Assembly: GCF_017569205.1 (NCBI RefSeq)
Contig: NZ_CP071870.1
Location: 2,604,001 to 2,668,000, forward strand
Source: Propioniciclava sp. MC1595
GTDB lineage: Bacteria > Actinomycetota > Actinomycetes > Propionibacteriales > Propionibacteriaceae
Reading direction: 5' to 3'
DNA: 64,000 nucleotides
Both the position numbers and the translations under genes were made by a program. This document shows positions 33,945-42,724 of this stretch, piece by piece (the first letter of the stretch is position 1; every line of letters begins with the position of its first letter). The notes beneath the pieces are model-generated. The model had not been told where the DNA came from. It ran no database searches and worked only from the letters and a program-made list of their open reading frames with translations.

Positions 33945-34259
33945 TCAGGGCTTGTTCCAGTACGTGTAGCAGGTGTACGCGGCACCTGCCCACGAGGAGG
34001 CGCGCGACCAGTACCCGGCATTCGCGTAGTCGGTGTCGTACGCGCGGGAGATCATGGCCGTCGAGGAGTGGTAGGCCGAGTTGTGCTTGTAGTCGGAGTA
34101 GCAGGTCTTCGGCGGCCAGATCTGCAGGTAGGAGCCGTAGCTCCACGTGCCGCCACCCACGGTGGCGGTGGCTGCTTGGGCGCCGGCGGCCGCGCCGCCG
34201 GCGAGGATGGCGGTCGCGGCGGCGATGGCCGCTCCTGTGCGGATGGTGCTTCCCTTCAT
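33945..34259 (-). CDS. Lactococcin-972-family bacteriocin precursor
   Basis: A 104-aa secreted protein. The signal peptide is residues 1-29 (ends GAQA). The mature part has the family features: GGGTWSYG, Y-S-D-Y-K-H-N, SAYHSSTAM and W near the C-terminus (CYTYWNKP). Lactococcin 972 kills by binding lipid II. Unlike that peptide, this one has two Cys (KTCYSD and YTCYTY), which could form a disulfide. The ATG follows AGGAGA. It sits with two membrane proteins and an ATPase as expected for such loci. Confidence 0.85.
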   Translation of the reverse strand: MKGSTIRTGAAIAAATAILAGGAAAGAQAATATVGGGTWSYGSYLQIWPPKTCYSDYKHNSAYHSSTAMISRAYDTDYANAGYWSRASSWAGAAYTCYTYWNKP

Positions 34260-34407
34260 GGTGTCTCCTGTTGTTGGGGGGTAGGGACGAGCTCAGGTTA
34301 GGGACAGCGGCGCCCGGCGCGGAACGGGCGCGGGGCAGGTTCCGTCGAAAGTCGAGGCGCTCCGGCCAAGAGACGTCGTACCAAAGAACGACGGCTACCG
34401 TGGGGCC
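34260..34407. promoter_or_regulatory. Divergent promoter region, bacteriocin and GH31 genes
   Basis: Plus strand: TACCGT (34396-34401) lies 6 nt before the GH31 ATG and there is no ribosome site, so it is probably leaderless. Minus strand: TAACCT near 34301-34296 may be the bacteriocin -10, giving a leader with AGGAGA. No clear operator was seen. Confidence 0.45.
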
Positions 34408-36834
34408 ATGGCCCTGCCCGAGCGCTTCCGCCCGACCACCACGCCCTTCACCGACCCGGCCCAGGTGCTGGTCGGCCCCACCTGGCGCATCACGGTGCTC
34501 ACCGAACGGCTGCTGCGGCTGGAGTGGTCCGATGACGGCCAGTTCGAGGACCGGGCGACCCAGGTGGTGTGGAACCGCGACCTCCCCGCGGTGCCGTACG
34601 AGGTGTCCCACGACGGCGACGCGCTCCAGCTGTCCACGCGGGGCCTGCAGCTGTCCTGGGACGGCCGGCGCTTCTCCCCCGGCGGCCTGCAGGTCCGCCA
34701 GCCCGGCGTCCGCGACTGGCGCAGCGTGTGGCACTACGGCGACCCCGAGACCGTGCAGGAGCGCGAGGCCGGCTGGCACGTCGGCAACCTCGGCGGCACG
34801 GCCCGCACCCTCGACGAGGCCGACGGCGCCGTCCCGCTGGAGAAGGGGTTGGTCAGCGCCTTCGGGTTCGCGACCCTGGACGACTCCGGCTCGCTCGCGC
34901 TGGACGACGTCGGCTGGCCCACCCCGCGCGAGGGCGAGGTCGACCTCTACCTGTTCGTGCACGGCTACGACGCGCCTGCCGCGCTGCGCGACTTCCACGC
35001 CCTCACCGGCCCCACGCCGCTGCTGCCCCGCTGGGCGCTGGGCAACTGGTGGTCGCGCTACCACCCCTACACCTCCGGCGAGTACGTCGCCCTCATGGAC
35101 CGGTTCGCCGACGAGGGCCTGCCGTTCTCCGTCGCGGTCATCGACATGGACTGGCACTGGGTCGACATCGACCCACGCCACGGCTCGGGCTGGACCGGCT
35201 TCTCCTGGAACACCGACCTCATCGGCGACCCGGAGGCGTTCCTGGCCGCCCTGCACGCCCGCGGCCTCACGGTCTCGCTCAACCTCCACCCAGCCGACGG
35301 AGTCCGCTCGTTCGAGGACGCCTACCCGCGCCTCGCCGAGCGGCTCGGGCTCGACCCCGGCGCCGGCGACCCGATCCCGTTCGACGTCGCGAACCCCGAC
35401 TTCATGGAGGCCTACTTCGACGAGGTCCTGCACCCGCTGGAGGCCCAGGGCGTCGACTTCTGGTGGGTCGACTGGCAGCAGGGCGGCGCCTCGTCGATCC
35501 CCGGCCTGGACCCCCTGTGGCTGCTCAACCACCTCCACTTCCTCGACGCCGGACGCGACGGGCGGCGTCCGATCACGTTCAGCCGGTACGCCGGACCGGG
35601 CTCGCACCGCTACCCCGTGGGCTTCTCCGGCGACACGGTGACGTCGTGGGCGTCGCTGGACTTCCAGCCGTGGTTCACCGCGACCGCGGCCAACATCGGC
35701 TACGGCTGGTGGAGCCACGACATCGGCGGGCACATGTTCGGCGAGCGCGACGACGAGATGGTGGCCCGGTGGGTCCAGCTGGGCACGTGGTCGCCGATCA
35801 ACCGCCTGCACTCGACGTCGAGCCCGTTCCAGGGCAAGGAGCCGTGGAACTTCGGCGTCGAGGCCCGCGAGGCGATGACGGACGCCCTGCGGCTACGGCA
35901 CCGCCTCGTGCCCTGGCTGCACACGATGAACGAGCGCGCCCACCGCGCCGGGGAGCCGCTCGTGCGGCCGGTCTACCACGCCGACCCGCGCCCGGAGTCG
36001 GTGCTGCACGGGTCGGGGGCGTTCCTGTTCGGCGCGGGCCTGCTGGTCGCGCCGCTGACCACGCCCGCCGACCGGCGCACGCGCCGGGCAGCGGTCACCA
36101 CGTGGCTGCCCGCGGGCACCTGGCACGACTGGTACTCGGGGCTGCGCTACACCGGCGGCCGGTTCGTCACCTTCCGCCGGCCTCTGGAGACCTACCCCGT
36201 GCTCGCCCGCTCGGGCACGATCGTGCCCCTCGTGGACGGCGACGACCTGTCGGTGGCCAACCCCGCGGCCCTGCACGTGCGGGTGTTCGCCGGCGCCGAC
36301 GGCGAGTTCGTGCTCTACGAGGACGACGACGCCGGCGAGCCCACCACCTGCCGCACGCGGCTGTCGTGGAACCAGGCCGACGGGCTGTTCACCATCGACC
36401 CGGTGGTGGGCGACGCCTCCGTGCTGCCGGCCGTGCGCCGCTGGCGGGTGTCGGTGACCGGGCTGGCGCCCAGCGACACCGGCGCAGCCCCGGAGGCGAG
36501 CACGACCTACGACCACGCGACGGGCACCGTGACCGTCGACCTGGGCGTCGTGGACCCGGCCCGCGGGGCGTCCTTCGACTTCGCGCTGCTGCCCACGGCG
36601 TCCGACCAGCGGCTGGACGAGCGGCTGTTCGCCGCCGTCAACGACCTGCAGGTCAGCTACATCGACAAGCACGCGCTGTGGGGGTTCCTCGAGGCCAACC
36701 CCGGCCGGGTGGCCCGCGTGGCGGGGCTGGCGAGCCTCCCGATCGCAGACGACATCAAGGACGTCGTGGGCGAACTGCTGTTGGCCGACCTCGCCGCCGA
36801 GGCGTCGTCGACGTCAGCCGAGCCCGGGCCGTAG
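34408..36834 (+). CDS. Glycoside hydrolase family 31 (alpha-glucosidase-like)
   Basis: An 808-aa GH31 enzyme without signal peptide. An N-terminal beta domain precedes the TIM barrel: GNWWSRYHPY and VIDMDWHWVDI near residue 250; GVDFWWVDWQQG near 350 with the catalytic nucleophile Asp; FSGDTVTSW near 410 with the acid/base Asp; then SHDIGGH. A beta-sandwich tail follows, and the last 65 residues are an extra charged helical end. Likely substrates are alpha-linked oligosaccharides or alpha-xylosides; no transporter is adjacent. Its end overlaps that of the convergent YhgE gene by 21 bp. Confidence 0.88.
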   Translation: MALPERFRPTTTPFTDPAQVLVGPTWRITVLTERLLRLEWSDDGQFEDRATQVVWNRDLPAVPYEVSHDGDALQLSTRGLQLSWDGRRFSPGGLQVRQPGVRDWRSVWHYGDPETVQEREAGWHVGNLGGTARTLDEADGAVPLEKGLVSAFGFATLDDSGSLALDDVGWPTPREGEVDLYLFVHGYDAPAALRDFHALTGPTPLLPRWALGNWWSRYHPYTSGEYVALMDRFADEGLPFSVAVIDMDWHWVDIDPRHGSGWTGFSWNTDLIGDPEAFLAALHARGLTVSLNLHPADGVRSFEDAYPRLAERLGLDPGAGDPIPFDVANPDFMEAYFDEVLHPLEAQGVDFWWVDWQQGGASSIPGLDPLWLLNHLHFLDAGRDGRRPITFSRYAGPGSHRYPVGFSGDTVTSWASLDFQPWFTATAANIGYGWWSHDIGGHMFGERDDEMVARWVQLGTWSPINRLHSTSSPFQGKEPWNFGVEAREAMTDALRLRHRLVPWLHTMNERAHRAGEPLVRPVYHADPRPESVLHGSGAFLFGAGLLVAPLTTPADRRTRRAAVTTWLPAGTWHDWYSGLRYTGGRFVTFRRPLETYPVLARSGTIVPLVDGDDLSVANPAALHVRVFAGADGEFVLYEDDDAGEPTTCRTRLSWNQADGLFTIDPVVGDASVLPAVRRWRVSVTGLAPSDTGAAPEASTTYDHATGTVTVDLGVVDPARGASFDFALLPTASDQRLDERLFAAVNDLQVSYIDKHALWGFLEANPGRVARVAGLASLPIADDIKDVVGELLLADLAAEASSTSAEPGP

Positions 36835-38850
36835 GTCGCTCGGACGGAAGCGGCGGCGGCGGTGGATCACGGCCACGAGCAGGCCGAGACTTGAGGCGAA
36901 CAACACGCCCATGAGGGCCAGGTCGGCCACCAACCGGTCGAGCGGTCCGCCGGAGATGGCGATCCGGAACGCGTCGATGGTGTAGGTCATCGGCATGAGG
37001 TGGCCGATCCACGCGAAGAACGGCGGCAACAGCTCGGGCGGATAAGTCCCCCCGGTCGACGTGAGCTGGATGATGAGCACCACCAGGAGTGCCGCCGTGG
37101 CCACGAAGCCGAGCGCGGTCCGCAGCAGGTGGGCCACGGCCGAGAACGCCAGCGCGACGGCCGTGACCGCGACCACCATCCACACGGGGTGGACGGGGTC
37201 GAGCCCCAGGCCGAGCCACGACGCGGCCAGCATCAGCCAGCCGGCCACGACGCTCAGGCCGCCGATCGGCAGCCAGGCTGTGAAGGCGGTCCGCAGGTCG
37301 CTGGCGCGGCCCGCGATGACGCGGCCGGTCGTCGGCCGGACCACCATGAACGCCGAGATGCCCAGCACCCACAATGCGATGGAGAAGAACAGCGGAGCCA
37401 GCCCGCGGCCGTAGACATGCGCCGGGTTGTCGACGGTCATCGTGACGTCGACGGGCGCGGCGAGCACTTGGGCGGCATCGGCCTGCTCGTCGGCGGTCAG
37501 TACCGGCAGGCGGGCCACGCCGTCGGCCAGCCCGGCCGAGAGCTCGTGCGCGCCGGACGCCAGCCTCCCGAGCCCGTCGTCCAGGGACGCTGCGCCTTCG
37601 GCGAGCGCGTGCAGCCCGGTGGCCAGGGTGGACGCCCCGCCCGTGAGCTGGTCGACGCCGGTGCGCAGGTCGCCGAGGCCCTGCGCGAGCTTGCGTGCGC
37701 CTCCGGCGGCCGCGATGCTGCCGCGGTGCAGGTCGGCCGCCCCGGCAGCGACCTGCTGGGCGCCGTCGTTGAGGGCGTCCACCTTGTCCTGAGCCGTGCG
37801 TGCCTTCGCCCCGAGGTCGCCAATGCGCTGGCCGACGTCCGCCACCGCCTCAGAGAAGTCACCGACGCGTCCGCGCAACCGCTGGAACGCCGGGTCGTCG
37901 GCGAGCTCCGGATGGGCCGCGGCGAGGGCGTCCAGCTCGGGGAGGAGCGCCGCATCGGCCTCGGTGAGCCGCGCCTGGGCGTCCGGCAGCTTGACCGCGG
38001 CCAGCGCGAGGACGGGGTCGACGGCGTCCGCGAGCTGCTGGGTGCCTGCGGCGACCTGGGCCGACCCGGAGGCGAGGCGTCCCGCGCCGTCGTCGAGGCG
38101 CTCCAGACCGGCGGCCAGGTCGTCCGCGCTGCCCTCCGCGGTACGGGCCCCGGTGGCGAGGCGGGACGCCCCGGTCGCGAGCTCGTCGGCGCCCGTCGCC
38201 GCCTGGCTGGCGCCGTCGTGGAGCCGGCTGCTGCCCTCACGCGCCTGGATGAGCCCTGCCTCGAGTTGCGCGGCACCGTCGGACGCGCTGGCCATGCCCT
38301 CCCGGATCGTGGCGAGGTTGGCGAAGACGGCCTCGAAGTAGCTGCGCACGGCCGTCTCGTCGATGGCCCGCGCGATGCTGTTCTGGGCGCTGTTGGTGAT
38401 CGTGCCGATCACGAAGCCGTTGGCGTCGTTGCGGCGCAGCATGATCGCGGCCCGGCGCGGATCGGCGCCCTGGCCGCTGACCAGATCGGCCGAGAAGGAC
38501 TCAGGAACGGTGATGACGAGGTAGTACCGGCCCCGGGAGAGGCCCTCCTCGGCGTCCCGGGCGTCGGTGTCGCGGAAGTCGAAGGTGCCGGCCCGGTGCA
38601 GGCTGGTGACGAAGTCCTCGCCCGCGGCGACGCGCCTGTCGCCCACGGTGGTGGGGATGTCCTCGTTGACCACCGCGACGGGCACGTGGTTGAGCCGGCC
38701 GTACGGATCCCAGTTGCCCGAGAGGTAGATGCAGCCGTAGAGCAGCGGGATCAGCAGGATGAACACGATGGCGAGGCGGGGCAGCGGCCCACGCAGCCGC
38801 TTGAGTTCGTAGCGCGCCAGGGTGAGGGGGTTGCGGGCGGAGTCGAACAC
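36814..38850 (-). CDS. YhgE/Pip-family ABC-2 type membrane protein
   Basis: A 678-aa protein with one N-terminal helix (residues 24-43), a long extracytoplasmic region (45-500) and five to six C-terminal helices. Between about 190 and 440 it has many repeats of the form ASRLATGA / GAGRLASGS, expected to form a coiled rod; this is the YhgE/Pip hallmark, related to phage-infection protein and EsaA. It is 8 bp after an ABC ATPase and probably pairs with it in export. A divergent TetR regulator is encoded next door. Confidence 0.87.
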   Translation of the reverse strand: MFDSARNPLTLARYELKRLRGPLPRLAIVFILLIPLLYGCIYLSGNWDPYGRLNHVPVAVVNEDIPTTVGDRRVAAGEDFVTSLHRAGTFDFRDTDARDAEEGLSRGRYYLVITVPESFSADLVSGQGADPRRAAIMLRRNDANGFVIGTITNSAQNSIARAIDETAVRSYFEAVFANLATIREGMASASDGAAQLEAGLIQAREGSSRLHDGASQAATGADELATGASRLATGARTAEGSADDLAAGLERLDDGAGRLASGSAQVAAGTQQLADAVDPVLALAAVKLPDAQARLTEADAALLPELDALAAAHPELADDPAFQRLRGRVGDFSEAVADVGQRIGDLGAKARTAQDKVDALNDGAQQVAAGAADLHRGSIAAAGGARKLAQGLGDLRTGVDQLTGGASTLATGLHALAEGAASLDDGLGRLASGAHELSAGLADGVARLPVLTADEQADAAQVLAAPVDVTMTVDNPAHVYGRGLAPLFFSIALWVLGISAFMVVRPTTGRVIAGRASDLRTAFTAWLPIGGLSVVAGWLMLAASWLGLGLDPVHPVWMVVAVTAVALAFSAVAHLLRTALGFVATAALLVVLIIQLTSTGGTYPPELLPPFFAWIGHLMPMTYTIDAFRIAISGGPLDRLVADLALMGVLFASSLGLLVAVIHRRRRFRPSDLRPGLG

Positions 38851-38858
38851 GGGGCTCC

Positions 38859-39524
38859 TCAGCTGAGGTCGATGATTGTCGCGCCTGCCGGGACGGCGGC
38901 GCGCTCGGTGGTGGCCGCGATGACGCTCGTGCCGGACGCCGCCAGCGCGGCGATCCCGCGCCAGAGGGCGGCCTGCTCATCGAGGGTGGCGTCATGGTCG
39001 AGGTCGTCCAGGACGACGAGATCGGCCGGCCGGACGCAGGCCAGCGCCACGGCGGCCCGCGTCTGGTCGACCGGGGGCAGGTCGCCGTACAGGGCGTCCG
39101 GGTCGACGTCGAGGCCCATCAGTTCGGCGGCCGACGCGAAAGCGGCGTGGCGCTGACGGGGTGCCCCGGCGTCCAGGAGGCTGCGTTCGGTGATGCACTC
39201 CGCGACGGTCAGGGTCGGCTCCGGGCCGATCAGGTCGGCGACCCGGGCCACCGACGTAACCTGCCGGACAGGCCCGGGGTGCCGGACAGCGTCGAGGCCT
39301 GACACCAGCAGCGTTCCGGTGACGCCTCGCATGCGCCCCGTGAGGGACAGCAACAGGGTGGACTTCCCCGCGCCGCTGGGGCCCACGACCGCGCCGTACC
39401 CGGAGACGGGCAGGTCGACGTCCAGGCCGGCGAAGACGGTGGTGCGGCCGGCCGTCAGGCGCAGCGCCCGGGCGAGCACGATCGGGCGGGGTGTGTCGTC
39501 CATCACATTAGTGAGCGTACTCAT
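38859..39524 (-). CDS. ABC ATPase of the YhgE-type exporter
   Basis: A 221-aa ATP-binding protein with Walker A GPSGAGKSTLLLSLTG near residue 48. The signature region is degenerate (YGDLPPVDQTRAAVALA instead of LSGGQ) and Walker B is DLVVLDDLD, lacking the usual catalytic Glu. It may therefore bind rather than actively hydrolyse ATP. The start is either the ATG at 39524, which lies inside the operator palindrome, or the ATG at 39503. Confidence 0.78.
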   Translation of the reverse strand: MSTLTNVMDDTPRPIVLARALRLTAGRTTVFAGLDVDLPVSGYGAVVGPSGAGKSTLLLSLTGRMRGVTGTLLVSGLDAVRHPGPVRQVTSVARVADLIGPEPTLTVAECITERSLLDAGAPRQRHAAFASAAELMGLDVDPDALYGDLPPVDQTRAAVALACVRPADLVVLDDLDHDATLDEQAALWRGIAALAASGTSVIAATTERAAVPAGATIIDLS

Positions 39525-39537
39525 TTATGAGTATGAT
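39518..39537. promoter_or_regulatory. Operator palindrome and overlapping promoters, tetR / exporter
   Basis: TACTCAT-TT-ATGAGTA (39518-39533) is a perfect 16-bp palindrome in an AT-rich gap between divergent genes. TATGAT (39532-39537) can serve as -10 for tetR, and CATACT on the other strand as -10 for the exporter, so one bound TetR dimer would control both. Confidence 0.65.
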
Positions 39538-39560
39538 CACAAAATGGGTAGCGTGGAGCC

Positions 39561-40196
39561 ATGCAGACCCTCGGACGCCGCGAGCGCAACAAGGCGGAGA
39601 AGCGCGACCGCATCGTGTCGGCCGCCTCCCGGCTGTTCGCCCAGCACGGTTTCGCCGCCACCACCACCCAGCAGGTCGCCGCCGACGCGGACGTCGCCGA
39701 CGGCACCCTGTTCCGCTACGCCCCCACCAAGATCGAGCTGTTGCTGATGGTCACGAACGAGCGCCTGGCCCCGCTCCTGGACGCGGGGCGCCAAGCCGCG
39801 CAGGCGCGCCGGCCAGCCGAGGTCGTGGCGGCGATCCTCGACGTCGTCGGCCCGCTCGCTGCGCTCGCGGACGCCGAGCCCGACACCGTGGGCCCCTACC
39901 TGCGGGAGGTGATGTTCGGCACGGCCGGGCCGCACCGCACCGAGGCCCTGACCCTGTTCGACGACCTCGTCCACACCATCGCCGACCTCCTCCGGCCCCA
40001 CGTCGCCGTCGGCGACCTGCCCCCGGGCCTCGACCTGCCCGAAGCAGCCCGCTGGGTGTTCTCGACGCTGAGCAGCGAGGTGCTCCGCGCGGTGGTCGGA
40101 CGCGGTGCGCCCGACACGGCGGCCAGCCTGCAAGCACACATCCGGGTCCTGCTGCGGGGCCTCGGCGTCCGCCTCGAGGGGGGTCAGCGCCCGTAG
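39561..40196 (+). CDS. TetR-family transcriptional regulator
   Basis: A 211-aa regulator. The N-terminal helix-turn-helix is RLFAQHGFAATTTQQVAADADVADGTLFRYAPTKIELL (residues 25-62; written here in parts: RLFAQHGFAATTT, QVAADADVADGTLFRY, APTKIELL). The ligand domain is not recognisable. Its place opposite the YhgE/ABC genes, with a palindrome between, implies drug- or envelope-stress-responsive repression of that exporter and of itself. The 3' end overlaps the convergent prenyltransferase gene by 13 bp. Confidence 0.9.
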   Translation: MQTLGRRERNKAEKRDRIVSAASRLFAQHGFAATTTQQVAADADVADGTLFRYAPTKIELLLMVTNERLAPLLDAGRQAAQARRPAEVVAAILDVVGPLAALADAEPDTVGPYLREVMFGTAGPHRTEALTLFDDLVHTIADLLRPHVAVGDLPPGLDLPEAARWVFSTLSSEVLRAVVGRGAPDTAASLQAHIRVLLRGLGVRLEGGQRP

Positions 40197-40990
40197 CGGC
40201 GCTCACGGGAGGCGTAGTCACGCAGGGCGCGGAGGAAATCGACGCGCCGGAAGTCGGGCCACAGTGCCTCGCAGAAGTAGAACTCGCTGTGCGCCGACTG
40301 CCACATCAGGAAGCCCGACAGCCGCTGCTCGCCCGAGGTACGGATGATCAGGTCGGGGTCGGGGTCGCCGGCGGTGTAGAGGTGCTCGGCGATGTCGTCG
40401 ATCTCGAGGCGCTCGGCCACGTCGGCGAGCGATGCGCCGTGCGAAGCCTCCTCGGCCAGCAGCTTGCGGACGGCGTCGCGCAGCTCGTGGCGGCCGCCGT
40501 AGGCGATGGCCACGTTGACCTTCAGCCCGTCGAGGGACGCCGTGTCGAACTCGGCGGCCCGCAGCGCGTCGGTCATGTCCTCGGGCAGCAGGGAGGGGTC
40601 GCCCACCAGCTTCAGCCGCCAGCGGCCGGTGGAGGCCAGCTCGACGAACAGGCGCTCGATGACGCCCAGCAGCGGCTTCACGTCGTCGGAGTTGCGGGCC
40701 AGGTTCTCGGTGGACAGCACCCAGAGGGTGACCACGCCGAGCCCGACCTCGTCGCACCACTCGACGAACTGCTTCAGCTTGTCGGCGCCGGCCTGGTAGC
40801 CGACCTCGTAGGGCTGGCCCGGGGCATTCAGCCGGGCCCAGCGGCGGTTGCCGTCGGCGAGGACGGCGACGTGGCGGGGCAGGCGGTCCCGGTCCAGCTC
40901 GGCGAGCAGCCGCTGCTCGTAGGTGGAGTAGAGCAGCCCGGCGGGGTGCAGCCGGTCGGCCACCTCGCGGGCTCGTTCGACCCAGGACAT
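40184..40990 (-). CDS. Isoprenyl (cis-prenyl) transferase, UppS family
   Basis: A 268-aa Z-type prenyltransferase. Motifs: HVAVLADGNRRWARL near residue 40 (catalytic Asp; Arg after DGN as in the short-chain mycobacterial Rv1086 rather than DGNGRWA), TLWVLSTENLARN near 90, VAIAYGGRHELRDAV near 160 and DLIIRTSGEQRLSGFLMWQSAHSE near 210 (RTSGE). The DGNRRWA form suggests Z,E-farnesyl diphosphate synthesis, a step toward decaprenyl phosphate, but the product length cannot be read with certainty. TAAGCT lies 7 nt before the ATG (leaderless). Confidence 0.88.
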   Translation of the reverse strand: MSWVERAREVADRLHPAGLLYSTYEQRLLAELDRDRLPRHVAVLADGNRRWARLNAPGQPYEVGYQAGADKLKQFVEWCDEVGLGVVTLWVLSTENLARNSDDVKPLLGVIERLFVELASTGRWRLKLVGDPSLLPEDMTDALRAAEFDTASLDGLKVNVAIAYGGRHELRDAVRKLLAEEASHGASLADVAERLEIDDIAEHLYTAGDPDPDLIIRTSGEQRLSGFLMWQSAHSEFYFCEALWPDFRRVDFLRALRDYASRERRYGR

Positions 40991-41000
40991 GGGTGCGAGC

Positions 41001-41945
41001 TTACCGGGGGACGACGTTGCGCAGCGGTTCGCCTGACCCCAGCCGGGCCAGGTTGTCGTTGATCAGCTCGTCGCTGCCGTGCGCGACGCCCCCGGCGACG
41101 TGCGGGACGAGGATGCAGTTGCGGGCGTCCCACAGGGGTCCGTCGGCCGGGTAGGGCTCGGGGTCGGCCACGTCGAGGGCCGCGCCGCCGAGCTCGCCGG
41201 CGTTGAGCGCCGCGGCCAGGGCGTCGTTGTCGATCGTGGTTCCGCGGCCCACGTTGACCACCCAGGCGTGGTCCGGGAGCAGGGCCATGCGGTCGGCGTC
41301 CAGCGCGTGGCGGGTGCTGTCGTCGTGGGGCAGGACCATGACCAGGACGTCCGTCGCCGGCAGGAGGCGCGGCAGGTCGGCGTCGGTGAACACCTCGAAG
41401 CCGCCGCGCTCCCCTGCCGTGGTCGCGATGCCGCGCACCCGGGCGCCGACGGCGGTGAACAGGCGGGCGACCTGCTCACCGATGGCGCCGAAGCCCCACA
41501 CGAGGACGTCGGTGTCGATGAGCGAGCCGAGGCGTCCGGTCGGGTGGAGCGCACGCCACGTGCCGTACTCCTCGTAGGCCCAGCGGTGCTCCCGCTGGGC
41601 CGCGAGCATGCCGGGCAGCCGGAGGATGCCGGCGAGCGTGAGGGCCAGCGCCGTCTCGGCGACCGTGTACGTGTGCAGGCCGCGCCCGTTGGTGATGGTG
41701 ACGCCGGGCCCGAACCCGGCGGCCAGCACCCCGTCCGGCCCCGCGGCCAGCGTCTGCACCCACCGCAGCCCGGACGCCTCCGCGGCCAGCTGGTCGGCCA
41801 CCCGGGTCCGGCCGCCGACGAGGATCGCCGCGTCGGCGTCCAGGTGCTCGGCGGGCACGGGCTCGCGCTCGTCGACGGGGACGACCTCGACCCCGGCCGG
41901 GGGCTCGAACTCGAAGGGGGCGTTCGTGGTGGCGAGGATCTTCAC
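41001..41945 (-). CDS. D-isomer-specific 2-hydroxyacid dehydrogenase
   Basis: A 314-aa NAD-dependent dehydrogenase. The nucleotide-binding domain has VLVWGFGAIGEQVARLFTAVG near residue 140, and the catalytic residues are Arg in NVGRGTTID (near 225), Asp/Glu in DVADPEPYPADGPLW and His in LVPHVAGG (near 275). Substrate not predictable. I choose the GTG at 41945, since TAGTTT lies 7 nt upstream, over an ATG three codons earlier. Confidence 0.88.
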   Translation of the reverse strand: MKILATTNAPFEFEPPAGVEVVPVDEREPVPAEHLDADAAILVGGRTRVADQLAAEASGLRWVQTLAAGPDGVLAAGFGPGVTITNGRGLHTYTVAETALALTLAGILRLPGMLAAQREHRWAYEEYGTWRALHPTGRLGSLIDTDVLVWGFGAIGEQVARLFTAVGARVRGIATTAGERGGFEVFTDADLPRLLPATDVLVMVLPHDDSTRHALDADRMALLPDHAWVVNVGRGTTIDNDALAAALNAGELGGAALDVADPEPYPADGPLWDARNCILVPHVAGGVAHGSDELINDNLARLGSGEPLRNVVPR

Positions 41946-42041
41946 GGGCCCCAAACTACCCCGTGGCGCCGCCCCAGACCGTAGGCTGACAGCGTGCGTT
42001 GTGCCGCACGACAGCGTGGGTTACCCTTACCTACGTGACCG

Positions 42042-42047
42042 TAACTT
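42042..42047 (+). promoter_or_regulatory. -10 element of the hemolysin-III gene
   Basis: TAACTT is followed about 20 nt later by the ribosome site GGAGG. An inverted repeat CGTGCG-N6-CGCACG lies upstream at 41993-42010 and GTTAC...GTAAC flanks the -35 area; both could bind a regulator. Confidence 0.4.
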
Positions 42048-42073
42048 ACGCTTCGTCAAGTAAGGAGGCGACC

Positions 42074-42715
42074 GTGGAGGAGCTGCTCCCCAAGCCGCGC
42101 CTCCGCGGGTGGTTCCACCTCGGCATGGCCCCGTTCGTGCAGCTGGCGGGCCTCATCCTGATCGTGGCCGCCCCCGCCCTCATCGCCCGCATCGGCATCG
42201 CGATCTACCTCGTCGGCGCCACCCTGCTGTTCGCCACCTCGGCCATCTACCACCGGGGAACCTGGTCGCCGCGCATGGGCGGTTTCCTGCGCCGCCTCGA
42301 CCACGCCAACATCTTCATCTTCATCGCCGGCACCTACACGCCCCTGGCGCTGCTGCTCCTCGACGCCGGCCACGCCACCGTGCTGCTGACGCTGATCTGG
42401 GCCATCGCCGCCTTCGGGATCGCGTTCAAGCTCGGCTGGATGGGCGCGCCCCGCTGGCTCTACACCGGCCTCTACATCGCCATGGGCTGGGTGGCGGTCG
42501 GCTGGCTGATCCCGTTCTGGAACGCCGGCGGCCCCGTCATCGTCGCCCTCATCGTGCTCGGCGGCCTCATCTACTCCGCGGGCGCGGTCGTCTACGCGCT
42601 CAAGAAGCCCGACCCCGCCCCGGCGTGGTTCGGCTACCACGAGGTGTTCCACGTGGCCACCGTGGTGGCGGCCCTGTGCCACTTCGCCGCGATCGCGCTG
42701 GTGGTGCTGCGCTGA
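42074..42715 (+). CDS. Hemolysin III / PAQR-family membrane protein
   Basis: A 213-aa seven-helix membrane protein of the YqfA/HlyIII (PAQR) family. The family's conserved polar residues are present: SAIYHRG near residue 60, LDHANIFIFIAGTYTP near 80 and YHEVFHVATVVAALCHF near 188, i.e. the His/Asp set that binds zinc. Function in bacteria is unsettled, perhaps membrane-lipid homeostasis. The GTG start at 42074 follows GGAGG at 5 nt; the frame opens earlier, but that would include the promoter. Confidence 0.88.
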   Translation: MEELLPKPRLRGWFHLGMAPFVQLAGLILIVAAPALIARIGIAIYLVGATLLFATSAIYHRGTWSPRMGGFLRRLDHANIFIFIAGTYTPLALLLLDAGHATVLLTLIWAIAAFGIAFKLGWMGAPRWLYTGLYIAMGWVAVGWLIPFWNAGGPVIVALIVLGGLIYSAGAVVYALKKPDPAPAWFGYHEVFHVATVVAALCHFAAIALVVLR

Positions 42716-42724
42716 GCTGACGCC

